Below are positions 24,601 through 31,624 of a stretch of DNA of 64,000 bases, piece after piece. Position 1 is the stretch's first letter. Each line of letters begins with the position of its first letter. A program made the translations under genes and the position numbers. This DNA comes from Prevotella sp. HUN102 (GTDB lineage: Bacteria > Bacteroidota > Bacteroidia > Bacteroidales > Bacteroidaceae): positions 1,116,001 through 1,180,000 of the forward strand of contig NZ_JIAF01000004.1 of the NCBI RefSeq assembly GCF_000688375.1. Direction: 5' to 3'. The notes beneath the pieces were generated by a model that worked only from the letters and a program-made list of their open reading frames with translations, did no database searches and was not told the origin of the DNA.

Positions 24601-27600
24601 CGACCCCGTGAACGCGGAGAACAACAAGAAGGCGGACTTCCTGGCCGACGTTCACCTGTGGCTGCCCGACGGCCGGTACATCTACCTGAAGAACGTCTAT
24701 ATCCGCATCCAGGGCACGAGCTCGACGAAGTACCCGACGAAGAACTACCGCATCTACTGCGCCAAGGGCGAAAGCCCGGAGATGTACATCGACGGTGTGA
24801 AGCAGGAGGAACTGAAGCTGGCGCTGCGCCTCGGACAGAAGAAAGTGAAGGTGCTTTGCGCCAAGGCGGACTACTCCGACTCGTCAATGGCGCAGAACAC
24901 GGGCGGCGCGAAGCTGTGGAACGACATGATGAAGGCGCTGGGCTTCCTCACCCCGGCGCAGCAGGCGGACAGCAGCGTGCGCACGGCCATCGACGGCTTC
25001 CCCATCGACGTGTTCTCGGCGGAGAGCATGGAGGACACGCCAGTCTACTACGGGCAGTACAACCTGAACCACGACAAGAGCGACTGGCACGAGATTGTCG
25101 GCCTGAAGGGCGTGGCGGGTCTTGACACCTCGAAGGCGGTGGCCTTCGAGTTCCTGAACAACACGCAGCCCCTGTGCCTGTTCCAGGGCAAGGCGGACCT
25201 TGACGCGCAGGCCGCGGAGGAGTTCGACAACGCGCTGGAGTTCAACTACCCGAAAGACATAACATGGGCCACGGCGACGGAGGAGCAGAAGACAGCCTTC
25301 AAGCGCCTGTGGGGCTGGATAAGGGACTGCGTGCCGGAGGGCGCGACACCTGCCGACGTGAGCACCTTCGCCTCGGAGAAGTTCAGGAGCGAGCTGGAGC
25401 AGTACATCAACGAGGACTTCCTGCTGTGCTGGTGGCTCTTCACGGACTTCTTCGCCAACGTGGACCAGCGGGCCAAGAACATGATATGGGCGACATGGAA
25501 CCTGCTGGTGTGGTACATCCTCTACTACGACGGCGACACGCAGATAGGCGACCGCAACGACTCGATGCTGGCATACCTATACGACGTGACGCGTGAGACC
25601 TGGGACGCGGAGAAGTCGAAGTACGCCTTCGAGGGGCACGACTCGTGGCTGTGGTGCCTGGTGCTGGCGAACCTGAAGGAGGAGATCGTGGCGATGGCCG
25701 GGAAGATGCGCGCCTACCTGACGGAGGAGCGTGCCAGCGAGGTGTTCGACAGGGAGCAGCAGGGCAACTGGTGCGGGCGCGCCTACAACAAGAGCGGCGA
25801 GCTGAAGTACATCAAGCCCCAGACGGAGGGTGTCATGGTGAAGGGCGAACTGGTGAAATATCCCTACATCTACGCGCTGAAGGGCGACAAGCAGGCGTTC
25901 CGCCACTGGTTCATCCGGAAGCGCTTCTCGCTGCTCGACGCGAAGTACGGCACGGGCAACTTCCTCTCCGACAACATCGACATGTACATGAGCCGTGCGG
26001 CGGATGCGCCGGAGAACACCATCACGGTGACGGCGGGCGACCTGTACTACTTCGGCTACGGCACGAACAACGCGCCGCACCTGCAGGCGAGCCGGCGCGC
26101 TGAGAAGGGCGGGAAGGTGACGCTGACCTTCAAGAACGCCTTCACGGTGAACGACCCTATCCGCGTCTATGGCGCGAGCCGCATCGCGGAGCTGGACATG
26201 CGCGGGGCGGCTGACAACCTTACGGGCGACGTGAATCTGAACAAGTGCAAGGCCCTGCGGAAGCTCGACCTTCAGACGGCGGCCAGTGGCTCCACGGGGT
26301 GGTGCCTGGTGCTGGACCAGTGCCGCCAGCTGTCGGACATCAACCTGTACGGGCAGAAGAACGCGAGGACGGGCACGCTGTCGAGCCAGGAACTGGACTT
26401 CACGGCGCAGACGAAGCTGCGGACTCTGGACGCCCGGGGCGTGGAGGTACAGGCCGTGCTGCTCGCCCCCGGCGCGCCGGTACAGACGGTGAAACTGGGC
26501 GGCAGCATACAGACGCTCCGGCTGGAGTACCTGCCGGAGTTGCGGGACAGCGGGCTGACGCTGCAGAACTGGCGCACGGTGAGGACGCTGCGCTTCGCGG
26601 CCTGCCCTAACCTGGACTGGCAGACGGTCCTCGGCAGGTGCGTGAGCGTGGAGCGCGTGCGCATCGAGGGTATCGACGCGGAGGATGACGGCACGCTGCT
26701 GGGCAGGTTCAAGGCACTCAAGGGCGTGGATGCCGAGGGCAACGCGGTGGACTACTGCGCTCTGGTGGGCACGGTGCACCTGACGGCGTACATGGAAGAT
26801 GAAGAGTACGCGGCGATGAAGGAGAAGTTCCCGGAACTGAACATCCGGCAGCCGGACTACACGATGATAGCGTTCGACGACACGGTGGCGGACGACGCGA
26901 ACGTAACGAACCTCGACAACGGGACTGGCTACGGAGGCGGCACGGCCTATGTGCCCAGCGGCCACATCACGGCTATCCTGAAGCAGCGGCACAGGGTGCT
27001 GGCCAAGGTAACGAAGAAACCGAGCACGCACAATGTGAACATGGCCGGACAGGAGGTGACGGTGAACAACCCGGACGGCGAGATGACCTACTATCCCCTT
27101 GACGATGCGGATAGCCACAAGTATGCCGACGGTACGGAGGCGAAGCTGGACGGCACGGAGGGCGACTGGATGATGTACGAGCCGTTCTTCTGGTCAAAGG
27201 GCATCAACGACTACCTCGGCGGCAAGCACTACAGCTGCTACAGCAGCAATGATGCCGCACACAAGCCGGCAAGTCCGGAGGCGACGGTGGTGAGCCTTGA
27301 GGACATCAGGGGCACGCAGGGCGGCTGCCTTGCCGGCAAGAAAATCATGAGCGGCAAGGAGACGCTGCAGAACTCCTATACGAACGACACGGCCTACAGC
27401 GTGTGCAAGGTGAGCGTGGAAGGCTACAAACGGGTGCGCTTCCCGAGCGTTCCGGGCACGAACCTCATCGGCTCGGTGTTCGTGGACGCGGAGGGCAAGG
27501 TCGTGAAGTCGGTTGTCGTTCCGACCATCGGCAACAAGTTTGAGGCTGGCATGTACCTGATAGCCGACGTTCCGGCGACGGCCGTGAACCTGCACTTCAC

Positions 27601-28546
27601 CATCCTGAACACGGCAGAGTTCGACTGCGTGGTCCTGAGTAACAGCACGCGGATAGAGGACATGGAGCCGGAATGGGTGGCCAACGACGAGCACCTGTGC
27701 GCCGTGGTAGGCTCGACAGTGATCGGCTCGAAGCTGCGGGCGGCGATAACCGGCGGCAGCACGACGGCGAGCATGACATGGACGGACTTCCATTACTACT
27801 CGGTACAGAGGGGCATGCAGCAGATAGACGCACTGATGCACTCGCGCATCGCGAACCTGTTCTTCGCCTTCTATGGGCGCAGGAACGCGCAGGAGCAGTG
27901 CGGCGCTGGACAGCACACGAACAACCGCACGACGGGCGGCACGGCAAGCCGCGGTATGCGGGACACCATCGGGTACGAAGAAGCGTCCAGCGTGAACAGC
28001 GGCGTTACGAACAGCATCGTGGACTATGGCGTACACCAATATGCCTGGTACCGGAGCGTGGACGAATACGGAGGCGCGGCGGTGTCGCAGGTGAACAACA
28101 CCTGCTGCCTGGGCTATGAGGACATCTACGGCAACAAGTATGACATGATGGACGGCGTGGACGTGCCTAATGACAGCGGAAATTACGGTAAGTGGCGCAT
28201 CTGGATGCCGGACGGCAGCGTGCGCTGGGTGAAGGCCACGACGAACAGCGACTACTGGATAACGGCGGTGGCTCACGGCAGGTACATGGACGTGATACCG
28301 GTGGGCAACGTGTCGGGCTCATCCTCGACCTACTATGGCGACAAATACTGGTTCAGCGGCGCACAATCCCGTGTGGTCTCTCGCGGCTGCTACAGCGCGG
28401 TTGCGGCTGGCGGTGTATCGTACTCGTATGCGAGTAGCGATGCTTCGTACTCGTTTGCGTTTGTCGGTTCGCGTCTGGCCTTCCGCGGCTGGCTCGTGAG
28501 GGCGCAGAGCGTGGCTGCGTACAAGTCGATAAGCGAGGTGGCGTAG
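21656..28546 (+). CDS. Giant tail adhesin with DGR-diversified lectin-like C-terminus
   Basis: 2296 residues. Order seen: a coiled-coil N-terminus (to about 150, Ala/Gln-rich) and a glycine hinge (about 385-395). Ig-like beta repeats follow (about 420-720), then a LamG/concanavalin-like domain (about 745-935). A CotH-kinase-like region spans about 1005-1320 (IRIQGTSSTKYPTKNYRI, later YYDGDTQIG). Leucine-rich-like repeats (about 1510-1660) lead to a C-terminal C-type-lectin/formylglycine-generating-enzyme-like domain (about 2130 onward). The variable repeat encodes residues 2237-2276. It is the receptor-binding protein whose specificity is changed by the retroelement downstream. Domain names other than the DGR target are by pattern. 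Confidence 0.88.
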   Translation: MALTEQERQDLKQDILSQIKSESQSVTELQEVQSLDGVKTLPAMRGEELVTAPVSLLGKPAIDAAAQALAAKQAADTAAEKAGQAATNADTKAQAAQEAAQVANKAAEDLAAVKDSARQVIDRYEDVAVQALNGATARFDGILADVAIEQQSASAVTGVYFIASKGVFAGKHEGKYYGNWQGADLYLTEDRKEIQKDKLYLLGSVLYAWNEQDGTLAEASGTGGGNTINVSETYPLETGYYTLATAIKAVEEKLRAKGRCITFEVSQGRYLTKQFVGTNLATWESESSWDDFGGGGTVKSVTLNGQKAVPDTQGNISLTVNETEVDETLDAESTNPVQNRAVSGKLSEIEAGTLFDSDVTEEDDGKQTVTLKNKSGAAITQFTLAAGGGGGGGDTATAKIVLGAGVDHSVIKEGGDCMLTYSYDHQYVGGEDAGQTTGQKAIIEIRVLRGSILVYGQTTDGVSRGTYTLDLTKYLQVGTTDIYVKATATDPDTGKPQTKQAYVNVKAVSLTLGCDYALTDGTAGGGYGSADNAVIPYTVQGTGTKTVFLYLDGKQHESRAVTRSGTTNGSFTIAMRPLAVGRHTVQLVAEMEAGGGLTLRSESIYLDIYKAGSSSPLIATKQVFRDGRILTDGHLTPLLTAGQYEQLSFEYAVYDAGATPAAMTVVLNGTAAQSVSVPRTVQTYTNRFTTQGTQKMKLVCGATEYPLDIEVEKSGIDISEATLGLKLKLSAAGRSNGEADPAHWEYGNVKTAFESVDWNTSGWTGDSLLLRNGARARIGYAPFTADAATAGCTVEVEMKVSNITDKDAAVVSCMSGTKGFRITADKAMMYTGSTKEVVDEDGGRTTQQVGVGRQYGEDMWVKIAFVIGRRSEGRLMELYVNGTRSAADIYGESDNFMQDSPQGITIESAGADVEVRNVRVYDRALGDDEEMDNHIVDRRTLDEMAALFEENDVLGEDGRSIDFEKLRKKGKGIMLVVRQGGLDPVNAENNKKADFLADVHLWLPDGRYIYLKNVYIRIQGTSSTKYPTKNYRIYCAKGESPEMYIDGVKQEELKLALRLGQKKVKVLCAKADYSDSSMAQNTGGAKLWNDMMKALGFLTPAQQADSSVRTAIDGFPIDVFSAESMEDTPVYYGQYNLNHDKSDWHEIVGLKGVAGLDTSKAVAFEFLNNTQPLCLFQGKADLDAQAAEEFDNALEFNYPKDITWATATEEQKTAFKRLWGWIRDCVPEGATPADVSTFASEKFRSELEQYINEDFLLCWWLFTDFFANVDQRAKNMIWATWNLLVWYILYYDGDTQIGDRNDSMLAYLYDVTRETWDAEKSKYAFEGHDSWLWCLVLANLKEEIVAMAGKMRAYLTEERASEVFDREQQGNWCGRAYNKSGELKYIKPQTEGVMVKGELVKYPYIYALKGDKQAFRHWFIRKRFSLLDAKYGTGNFLSDNIDMYMSRAADAPENTITVTAGDLYYFGYGTNNAPHLQASRRAEKGGKVTLTFKNAFTVNDPIRVYGASRIAELDMRGAADNLTGDVNLNKCKALRKLDLQTAASGSTGWCLVLDQCRQLSDINLYGQKNARTGTLSSQELDFTAQTKLRTLDARGVEVQAVLLAPGAPVQTVKLGGSIQTLRLEYLPELRDSGLTLQNWRTVRTLRFAACPNLDWQTVLGRCVSVERVRIEGIDAEDDGTLLGRFKALKGVDAEGNAVDYCALVGTVHLTAYMEDEEYAAMKEKFPELNIRQPDYTMIAFDDTVADDANVTNLDNGTGYGGGTAYVPSGHITAILKQRHRVLAKVTKKPSTHNVNMAGQEVTVNNPDGEMTYYPLDDADSHKYADGTEAKLDGTEGDWMMYEPFFWSKGINDYLGGKHYSCYSSNDAAHKPASPEATVVSLEDIRGTQGGCLAGKKIMSGKETLQNSYTNDTAYSVCKVSVEGYKRVRFPSVPGTNLIGSVFVDAEGKVVKSVVVPTIGNKFEAGMYLIADVPATAVNLHFTILNTAEFDCVVLSNSTRIEDMEPEWVANDEHLCAVVGSTVIGSKLRAAITGGSTTASMTWTDFHYYSVQRGMQQIDALMHSRIANLFFAFYGRRNAQEQCGAGQHTNNRTTGGTASRGMRDTIGYEEASSVNSGVTNSIVDYGVHQYAWYRSVDEYGGAAVSQVNNTCCLGYEDIYGNKYDMMDGVDVPNDSGNYGKWRIWMPDGSVRWVKATTNSDYWITAVAHGRYMDVIPVGNVSGSSSTYYGDKYWFSGAQSRVVSRGCYSAVAAGGVSYSYASSDASYSFAFVGSRLAFRGWLVRAQSVAAYKSISEVA
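28366..28483 (+). repeat. DGR variable repeat (VR)
   Basis: 118 bp that match 28706-28823 with an exact 340-bp offset except at 17 positions. Every difference lies opposite an adenine in the template copy, the hallmark of adenine mutagenesis. It changes 12 codons of the adhesin (one Tyr codon and eleven AAC/AAT codons) to Ser, Tyr, Val or Phe, plus one silent change. The GC-rich identical end GTCGGTTCGCGTCTGGC probably acts as the initiation-of-homing region. Confidence 0.96.
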
Positions 28547-28688
28547 GCGGAAACGCGAAAGCGGGAGCGAAGCGACAAAGCGTAATGTCCGAGGAACGAG
28601 GACATCGGAATACGGGCGTAAGCCCGTCGATGGCGGTAGAATTTTTACGCTTCCTCGCTGAAATTGAGTACCTTTGCACTTGATATCT
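28547..28688 (+). promoter_or_regulatory. VR-TR spacer with hairpins and TR promoter
   Basis: 142 bp. ATGTCC (28585-28590) pairs with GGACAT (28600-28605). ACGGGC-GTAA-GCCCGT (28612-28627) is a perfect stem with a GNRA tetraloop. An exact TAccTTTG -7 element lies at 28669-28676, 30 bp before the TR. Hairpins beyond the VR stimulate homing in other retroelements; here they lie about 100-145 bp from the VR. Confidence 0.6.
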
Positions 28689-28826
28689 ATGGCGGAGTTC
28701 CCCATATCCCGTGTGGTCTATCGCGGCTGCAACAACGCGAATGCGGCTGGCGGTGTATCGAACTCGAATGCGAATAACGATGCTTCGAACTCGAATGCGA
28801 ATGTCGGTTCGCGTCTGGCAAACTAA
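28689..28826 (+). CDS. 45-codon reading frame spanning the template repeat
   Basis: ATG at 28689, stop TAA at 28824-28826. The frame crosses the whole template repeat in the same phase as the adhesin frame crosses the VR. The product would be Asn-rich (CNNANA, SNSNANNDASNSNAN). Whether it is translated is unknown; the open frame may just reflect the origin of the TR as a gene copy. Confidence 0.25.
   Translation: MAEFPISRVVYRGCNNANAAGGVSNSNANNDASNSNANVGSRLAN
28706..28823 (+). repeat. DGR template repeat (TR)
   Basis: Template copy of the VR. It holds 27 adenines, of which 17 are altered in the VR. The adenines are concentrated in AAC and AAT codons, so mutation gives a wide choice of residues without making stop codons. 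It is transcribed toward the RT gene from the element at 28669-28676. Confidence 0.96.
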
Positions 28827-29039
28827 GTAATCGGTTCCACGGCAAGGATGGACGTGTCCCCAATACCGCACCGAGGGGAACAAGCCACGGCAAAAGCGCC
28901 TTTTTACAGGCGGAAAGCCGGAACATCAAGTGTCGGGTAGAGTCCGGTAGGCCTCACCACAGGCTCGAAGGACTCAGGCCCGGAGAAAGGAAGGCTCGTG
29001 CCTTCAAGTGATGAACGAACAAATAAGTAAAACGAAAAG

Positions 29040-30341
29040 ATGCGCAGGGACGGTTACATCATCGAGGAAATCGTGGAGTATGGCAATATGTCGGACTCAT
29101 TCGACCAGGTGCTCCGCGGTACCAGGCGGAAGGAGAGCCGGCAGGGACAATGGCTGCTGGCGCACCGTGAGGAGGTCATCCGTGAACTCAGCGACCGTAT
29201 CAAGGCCGGCACCTACACCGTCAGGGACTACCGCGAGCGTGAGATCAATGAGAACGGCAAGACGCGCCGCATCCAGATCCTGACGATGAAGGACCGCATA
29301 GCGGTACATGCCATTATGGCCGTGGTGGACAGGCACCTGAAGAAGCGGTTTATCCGAACGACCTCGGCAAGTATCAAGCAGCGCGGCATGCACGACCTGC
29401 TGGCGTACATCCACCGGGACATGCAGGAACAGCCGGAAACGACACGCTACTGCTACAAGTTCGACATCAGCAAGTTCTATGAGAGCATCGACCAGGACAC
29501 GGTGATGGACTGCGTGAGGAGGGTGTTCAAGGACAGGCGGCTCATTACCCTGCTCGACGGCTTCGTCCGCATGATGCCCAAGGGGCTGAGCATAGGGCTC
29601 CGCTCCTCGCAGGGACTTGGGAACCTGCTGCTGTCCGTCCACCTCGACCATGTGCTGAAAGATGAGTGCGGTGTGCGCCACTTCTACCGCTACTGCGATG
29701 ACGGCGTGGTGCTGGCCGGTACCAAGCAGGAACTGTGGGAGATACGCGCTATCGTACACCGGCAGATGGAAGGCATAGGCCTGAAGGTAAAGGCAAGCGA
29801 GCGTATATTCCCCGTAACGGAGGGTATCGACTTCCTCGGCTATGTGATACGCCCTGAGTATGTCCGGCTACGCAAGCGCATCAAGAAAAAGGCGGCGGCG
29901 AAACTGAATGAAGTGAAATCAAGAAAGAGACGGCGTGAGATCATTGCCTCCCTGTATGGGATGGCCAAGCATGCCGACTGCAATAATATGTTTCATCAAT
30001 TAACAGGCAAAGAAATGAAATCATTTAAGGATTTGAAGATCGCTTACAAGCCGGAGGACGGCAAGAAGCGTTTCCCCGGTGCTGTGGTGAGCATCAGGGA
30101 GTTGGTAAACCTCCCCATCGTGGTCAAGGACTACGAGACGGGAATCCACACGGAGCAGGGCGAGGACCGCTGCATCGTCAGTATCGAGCAGAACGGCGAG
30201 CCCAAGAAGTTCTTTACCAACAGCGAGGAGATGAAGAACATCCTCGCGCAGATTAGTGAACTGCCGGACGGCTTCCCGTTCGAGACAACCATCAGGACGG
30301 AGACCTTCGGCAAAGGTAGGACCAAATATGTTTTTAGCTGA
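29040..30341 (+). CDS. DGR reverse transcriptase with extra C-terminal domain
   Basis: 433 residues. Catalytic motif A is YKFDISKFYES with Asp142. The DGR-type SQ motif is IGLRSSQGLGN with Ser190-Gln191, and the active site is YCDD at 218-221, a variant of YxDD. The thumb follows to about 300. Residues about 335-433 form an additional domain with blocks IVVKDYETGI, CIVSIEQNG and FPFETTI. This enzyme copies the TR RNA with adenine infidelity and delivers cDNA to the VR. No separate Avd gene is seen nearby. Confidence 0.95.
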   Translation: MRRDGYIIEEIVEYGNMSDSFDQVLRGTRRKESRQGQWLLAHREEVIRELSDRIKAGTYTVRDYREREINENGKTRRIQILTMKDRIAVHAIMAVVDRHLKKRFIRTTSASIKQRGMHDLLAYIHRDMQEQPETTRYCYKFDISKFYESIDQDTVMDCVRRVFKDRRLITLLDGFVRMMPKGLSIGLRSSQGLGNLLLSVHLDHVLKDECGVRHFYRYCDDGVVLAGTKQELWEIRAIVHRQMEGIGLKVKASERIFPVTEGIDFLGYVIRPEYVRLRKRIKKKAAAKLNEVKSRKRRREIIASLYGMAKHADCNNMFHQLTGKEMKSFKDLKIAYKPEDGKKRFPGAVVSIRELVNLPIVVKDYETGIHTEQGEDRCIVSIEQNGEPKKFFTNSEEMKNILAQISELPDGFPFETTIRTETFGKGRTKYVFS

Positions 30342-30835
30342 TGAGAGTACAAGGAAGTGCGGAGGTGGAGTTGCTGGAATGCACCAACCCCGTGAAAGGA
30401 AAGTGGCGCGTCCGCTGGGACGTGCGAAAAAAAGAGGACGGTTCGGCTGACTATATGGAGCAGGAGTTCGGGCACCGTCCTGAACTGAAGGAGATAAAGA
30501 GCCTTATTCTGGACTGGTACAACGCAAAGGTGGACGAGGCGATATTGTCGGGCTTCATCTACGAGGACATGCCCGTGTGGCTGTCGGCGGAGAACCAGTT
30601 CAACTACAAGTCGGCATACGACCTCGCCGTGCAGACCGCAGGGGCAACCTTGCCGGTAACGTTCAAGTTCGGGACGGACGGGCAGCCGCAGTACCGCAAG
30701 TTTGAAACGCTCGATGAATTGACGGATTTCTATGTCAAGGCGATGGCCTATATCCAGACTACCCTTGCCGCAGGCTGGAAGGAGAAAGACGCCATCGACT
30801 GGTCGGCATACGGAGAGGAGGCGGGCCATGAGTAA
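30341..30835 (+). CDS. Tail-fibre-associated protein, DUF4376-like
   Basis: 164 residues. The start shares a base with the RT stop (TGATG). It has a beta-rich N-terminus, then helices with LKEIKSLILDWYNAKVDEAI and FETLDELTDFYVKAM followed by AYIQTTLAAGW, resembling the DUF4376-type domains found beside phage tail fibre genes. It may assist adhesin folding or attachment. A role as a retroelement accessory factor in place of Avd cannot be excluded because of the tight coupling to the RT. Confidence 0.55.
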   Translation: MRVQGSAEVELLECTNPVKGKWRVRWDVRKKEDGSADYMEQEFGHRPELKEIKSLILDWYNAKVDEAILSGFIYEDMPVWLSAENQFNYKSAYDLAVQTAGATLPVTFKFGTDGQPQYRKFETLDELTDFYVKAMAYIQTTLAAGWKEKDAIDWSAYGEEAGHE

Positions 30836-31112
30836 GGGCTGTGGCTGCCAGAGCGGCATATTCCGATGGTTCACACCACCGTATGCCGGACTGTTCTACG
30901 CGGCGTGCTGCATCCACGATGATGACTACGACCGCGGGGGCAACGAGCGCGACCGGAAGGCGGCTGATCTCCGCCTGTTCGTGAACTGCTTCAGGAAGAT
31001 TGCCAAGAGCGGATTCGCACCTGCAAAGGCGATGTGGTGCGCCCTGGTGGCCTTGTGCTACTATTGGAGCGTCCGGATGCTTGGAAGCAACTATTTCAAG
31101 TATAGTGGATAG
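30828..31112 (+). CDS. Phospholipase A2-like small protein
   Basis: 94 residues from ATG 30828, overlapping the previous stop. The segment PPYAGLFYAACCIHDDDY contains the PLA2 catalytic pair His30-Asp31 (CxxHDxxY), and the downstream RKAADLRLF supplies the second Asp (Asp47). The pattern resembles bacterial and parvoviral PLA2 motifs. A hydrophobic C-terminal helix (MWCALVALCYYWSVRML) may anchor it. It could disrupt host membranes at entry or release. Only motif evidence; the calcium loop is imperfect. Confidence 0.65.
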   Translation: MSKGCGCQSGIFRWFTPPYAGLFYAACCIHDDDYDRGGNERDRKAADLRLFVNCFRKIAKSGFAPAKAMWCALVALCYYWSVRMLGSNYFKYSG

Positions 31113-31147
31113 TTAGGAGAGTCCCTTCGGGGGAGGGATATAAAAAA

Positions 31148-31285
31148 GCCCCCGGCCTGTTAATAGTCGTCTCACTTACTATATAACACAAAACGCCACA
31201 TGAGCGCAGCCGGGGGCAATATACCCTTCGACCGCTCATGTGGTCTTTTTTTTGTGTGCGCATTATGCGCTATAATAAGTGAGAC
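31148..31285 (-). ncRNA. Compact structured RNA element (putative)
   Basis: Nested pairings: 31169-31183 with 31271-31285 (14 of 15); 31186-31193 with 31250-31257; 31196-31206 with 31233-31243 (11 of 11). GCCCCCGGC at 31148-31156 pairs with the loop GCCGGGGGC at 31209-31217, which would make a pseudoknot. On the - strand an exact TATCTTTG element sits at 31297-31290 just before the first arm, and the last arm is followed by a T-run. That fits a leftward RNA of about 140 nt. No coding potential. Confidence 0.5.
31196..31252 (+). terminator. Rightward terminator of the tail/DGR operon
   Basis: CCACATGAGCG (31196-31206) pairs perfectly with CGCTCATGTGG (31233-31243), followed by TCTTTTTTTTT. 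It lies 84 bp after the PLA2-like stop. The same stem is part of the larger structure described for 31148-31285. Confidence 0.75.
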
Positions 31286-31624
31286 AATGCAAAGATACAA
31301 AAATTTGTGATAATGAAGATAATAGAGGTCTTGAAATTTAACAGGGAGCTGATAAAAAGGCTCAAAACAGCGGGAATTCGTCTGGAAGACGAGGAGTTTG
31401 TGGACTTATATACAGATTATACCACGCTGCTGGAACACGGCGAGAAAGTGTCGTATATCGTGGCCCGGCTGTCGGATAAGTATGCGGTGAGCGAGCGCAA
31501 GGTGTATATGCTTATCAAACGGTTCCAAAGCGACTGCAAGCCGCTTGCAGTGTGATTTGGTGTAAATGTTCTTCTGCCTCATCGAATATGGCGACCTTTG
31601 CCGTACCAAATAAGTGCGACAATG
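31276..31624 (+). repeat. Direct repeat TAAGTGMGACAATG at two upstream sites
   Basis: TAAGTGAGACAATG at 31276-31289 and TAAGTGCGACAATG at 31611-31624, one base different. The second copy includes the methyltransferase ATG. An inverted copy of the first half lies at 31169-31178. This could be an operator or a translation-control element shared by the two genes. Confidence 0.5.
31313..31555 (+). CDS. Small HTH-like regulator candidate
   Basis: 80 residues from ATG 31313 (an in-frame GTG at 31307 is possible). All-helical, with KVSYIVARLSDKYAVSERKV followed by YMLIKRFQ resembling a helix-turn-helix. Its SERxxYxLIK segment resembles the protein at 686-1006. It lies upstream of the methyltransferase gene, in the part of the genome where Mu keeps the com-mom genes, so a regulatory role is plausible but unproven. 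Confidence 0.55.
   Translation: MKIIEVLKFNRELIKRLKTAGIRLEDEEFVDLYTDYTTLLEHGEKVSYIVARLSDKYAVSERKVYMLIKRFQSDCKPLAV

Larger units (their letters stand above)
28684..29039 (+). ncRNA. DGR template RNA (TR plus structured spacer)
   Basis: From the predicted start just after the -7 element to the RT start. After the TR there is no convincing gene; the 213-bp spacer is rich in short pairing segments (GGACGTGTCC, GCGCC...GGCG, GGCCTCACC...GGCTCGAAGGACTCAGGCC). Known retroelements need such a spacer to prime cDNA synthesis. Boundaries are approximate. Confidence 0.6.

Noticed and set aside
21776-24655. 959-codon frame antisense to the adhesin gene
   Set aside because: Composition is His/Arg/Ala/Val-rich and biased as expected for the reverse complement of a GC-rich gene; the + strand product has clear domains.
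25577-27118. 513-codon antisense frame in the adhesin gene
   Set aside because: Reverse-strand shadow; the + strand encodes recognisable domain patterns.
29008-29283. 91-codon frame starting just before the RT
   Set aside because: Overlaps the conserved RT N-terminus in another frame and ends in low-quality sequence; not an Avd protein.
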